Source: Toxotes chatareus
Taxonomy: Eukaryota; Chordata; Actinopteri; Toxotidae
Length of the DNA: 64,000 nt
Assembly (NCBI GenBank): GCA_016801885.1
Contig: CM028903.1
Location: 14,276,535 to 14,340,534 of the forward strand
Direction of reading: 5' to 3'
The notes beneath the pieces were generated by a model. It was given only the letters and a program-made list of their open reading frames with translations, had not been told where the DNA came from and did not search any database. Within the stretch, counting starts at the first letter, position 1. Every line of letters begins with the position of its first letter. Made by a program: the position numbers and the translations under genes. This document shows positions 61,896 through 64,000 of this stretch, piece after piece.

Positions 61896-62480
61896 AAACA
61901 TCTGTGCAGCTCAGCGAGGCTCCTCAGCCCACTTGCTCATTACTCCTCAACACTGAGCACGCACGAACACCACACAGTTCCCTTGAATTTGTCTGTAGGT
62001 GTGGGTGTGATGTGATACCAATTAATACAACCCACAACTGTTAAACCCCTGAACCAAACAGTGTTTACTTCTAAGCACCACAGCCTGTTTGACAGGCAAC
62101 TGCCAGCTCAATTTATTACGTTTGTTCAAGAAATCTTTTGATGCGTTTCCTCAGAAACATTCCTGGAGTGATATGAAGGTAAAAATAGGTATGTCGTTCA
62201 GGATACATACATGTGCTGTGAAATTTAGGTACAATTTACGGCATCTGAGAAATAACCCCTGTCCTTTAGTGAGCCACATCTAAAAATAAGACTAATAAGA
62301 GTGCAGAATATCAAAGTAATAATAATAATTTTCATTTATTTAAGCCATAATGATGCGCTTTTGTTCAGAGCTGCAACTAACGTTTATTTTCAGGCTACAT
62401 TTTGTTGCTTGAGGGAAGTACAGCATATTTACTATTTTTTAATGTTTACAAAAATTCATGTAATCGATGCATCCCCATTA

Positions 62481-62612
62481 GGATTCAGGCTGGGGACCTT
62501 TGCTGCATGTCATCCACTGTCATCACTATCACTTCCTCACTAGGTTCTTGTTTGACTATGCCACTAAAACTAGCAACAAAAAAAGAAAAAAAAAATAACC
62601 CCCCAAAAAGGA
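62481..62612 (+). repeat. SINE-like repeat tail
   Basis: 'ggctggggacctttgctgca' followed by 'tgtcatccactgtcatcact', 'atcacttcctcac' and an A-rich end resemble a frequent fish SINE-like element. No tRNA-like head was identified upstream. Confidence 0.45.
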
Positions 62613-64000
62613 AGAAAAGGATGCCTCAAAGCATCTGTTACATGTCTACAGTAGAGATGAAGTCAAAGTGCTCACTTGGGGAAAGAGTGGTGGTCAGAAA
62701 TGAATCAGAACCAATCTAACTATAATTTTCAGACACCCACACAAGTGCCTGGTCGCACAGGTAAACTATTCCTAGGTCCTAATAGAGTACAAGTCTGCTG
62801 GTGGAAACTAGACACACAAGGCTATAGCAGTGAGTATAGGCAAAATGGCCCTGAAACTGATTATTCAATACTGGTAAAACATTTCAACATCGTCATGCAT
62901 GTCTCACAAGTTATTGTTTTAACTCTGCACAATCAAGTTCCTCATTTCTCAAGTCTGCTGTGCATCACCAACGTTTATGCAGCGTGGGAACGTAGGGTCC
63001 GCATGCTGGAAGTTTTGCATCTATCTAGACTTTGTTTTCATACCACTGTGCCTCACTACGTGCCAAAAGAGCCAAGACACAGTGGCAGGAAAAGAAGGCA
63101 ATCAACCATGGAGAACAGCCTTGAGGAGTTCTGTTAAACCTACAATCCTGAACAGTTTCCCAGTAACATCGAGTGGTTGGTCTGAAATAAGCTGTGAAAT
63201 GCAACTGAATGGAGATCCTCTGGAGGACCATTTCCATCACTACACCTACGCCGTGTCTGCACTTACGTGCCCCGACTGACTTCACGTGGGCAACTGAGAT
63301 TTATTTCACAGACCAGAGAGTGATTTTCCTGTTTTCAGAATCAAAAGAGACTGTGTGAATCTGGTGCCTCTCTACAGCATCTACATGTGCTCTTTCTTTT
63401 ATTGTTCCTTGAAGCATTTCCTCCACAAACTTCCCAGACTATCCCTTTGCTGGGGATCTTTGGAGAAAAAAAAAAAAGGACTCTGGGTGTGCTTTCATGT
63501 CACCCACCCTCCCCCACACCTATACAAGGGGCTAAAAGTACACCCATCCATCCATGTTGGCAGTGAAAGGCGCGTCTTGTTGCTCTGGCTTATGTGCACC
63601 TGCTCCAGTACACTCTGGACACTTAGCCTGCCTGTTAGACTCTAATGCATCATTCACAGAACTCTGAGTCAAAGACAAATAAAAATCGCACAAGAGTTTG
63701 TTTGTTTGTTTGGCCTTCAAACGAGTGATAAAATCCACACATGCAACAGTTTTATCAACCCACTTGTGATAAAGACAATAATACCATCTCACTTTAAATT
63801 CATACCTAGTCTTTCTTTAATGCGTGCAATACAGTAGTTGTCACACATCGACACACTGTGTGCCTTGAGGTTTGTCGCCCACACACATCAATACAACCTG
63901 TAATTGACATTCATGGCACATTTAAGCAGCTGAACTTTTTCCACCAACCTGCAGCTGGTGACTGAGAGACGCAAGAAACAGAAAGCTGTGTCCAACAGAG

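Larger units (their letters stand above)
52837..64000. other. upstream part of hip1 (intron 1 or 5' flank), no exon recognised
   Basis: About 11 kb searched on both strands for a first hip1 exon (a SFERTQ-like end before a donor) or another gene; none found. Contains repeat families A and B, purine-rich DNA near 54.9 kb, G/C-rich simple sequence near 59.7-59.9 kb, a TATA-like element near 61.89 kb and a SINE-like tail near 62.5 kb. Confidence 0.5.

Noticed and set aside
62676..63285. Overlapping open frames with NVYAAWERRV, resembling a LINE endonuclease NVYAP motif
   Set aside because: Only the NVYA word matches; no other endonuclease motifs lie in order around it.
1..64000. tRNA, rRNA, microRNA hairpins, CRISPR arrays
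   Set aside because: No cloverleaf with A and B boxes, no rRNA words and no spaced direct repeats were seen; microRNA hairpins cannot be excluded by eye.

Overview
This is vertebrate nuclear DNA, from a ray-finned fish and probably a percomorph. Coding sequence lies in short exons with GT-AG boundaries, separated by long AT-rich introns with many microsatellites. Three protein genes can be read at residue level. Several degenerate repeats match families I recall from percomorph genomes. There is no operon, phage, CRISPR array or other prokaryotic structure, and most long reading frames in the introns and intergenic DNA are chance or low-complexity frames.

Layout. (1) From the left edge to about 5.8 kb, plus strand: the last seven coding exons of gdpd1 (a glycerophosphodiester phosphodiesterase / lysophospholipase D) and its 3'UTR. 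The 5' exons lie off the window. (2) About 6.2 to 19.95 kb, plus strand: ypel2 (Yippee-like 2) with a probable promoter and non-coding first exon, a 5.9 kb first intron, four coding exons that rebuild the complete 119-residue protein, and a roughly 2.7 kb 3'UTR. (3) About 20 to 28.4 kb: intergenic DNA with simple repeats and old dispersed repeats. (4) 29.5 to 52.8 kb, minus strand: hip1 (Huntingtin-interacting protein 1). Thirty exons join without a frame break into 1008 codons plus a stop, covering the ANTH lipid-binding domain, the clathrin/AP-2 linker, the coiled coil and the actin-binding THATCH (I/LWEQ) domain. Only the extreme N-terminal exon is missing. (5) 52.8 to 64 kb: no exon recognised; this should be the first intron or upstream region of hip1.

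The genes are not one pathway. gdpd1 and ypel2 are neighbours in human too (17q22), and the related GDPD3 and YPEL3 are close together on 16p11.2, so the pairing is old. Human HIP1 is on a different chromosome. ypel2 and hip1 converge tail to tail. gdpd1 acts in lysophospholipid/N-acyl-ethanolamine metabolism, ypel2 encodes a small zinc-binding protein of poorly defined role, and hip1 encodes an endocytic adaptor.

The most notable observations are: the first intron seen in hip1 is a textbook U12-type AT-AC intron; another hip1 intron carries a 3-nt microexon or recursive splice site behind an 88-nt AG-free tract; a very compact G-quadruplex motif lies 36 nt after the ypel2 stop; and a 5'-truncated L1-type LINE lies antisense in a hip1 intron. 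I saw no wholly new multi-gene system.
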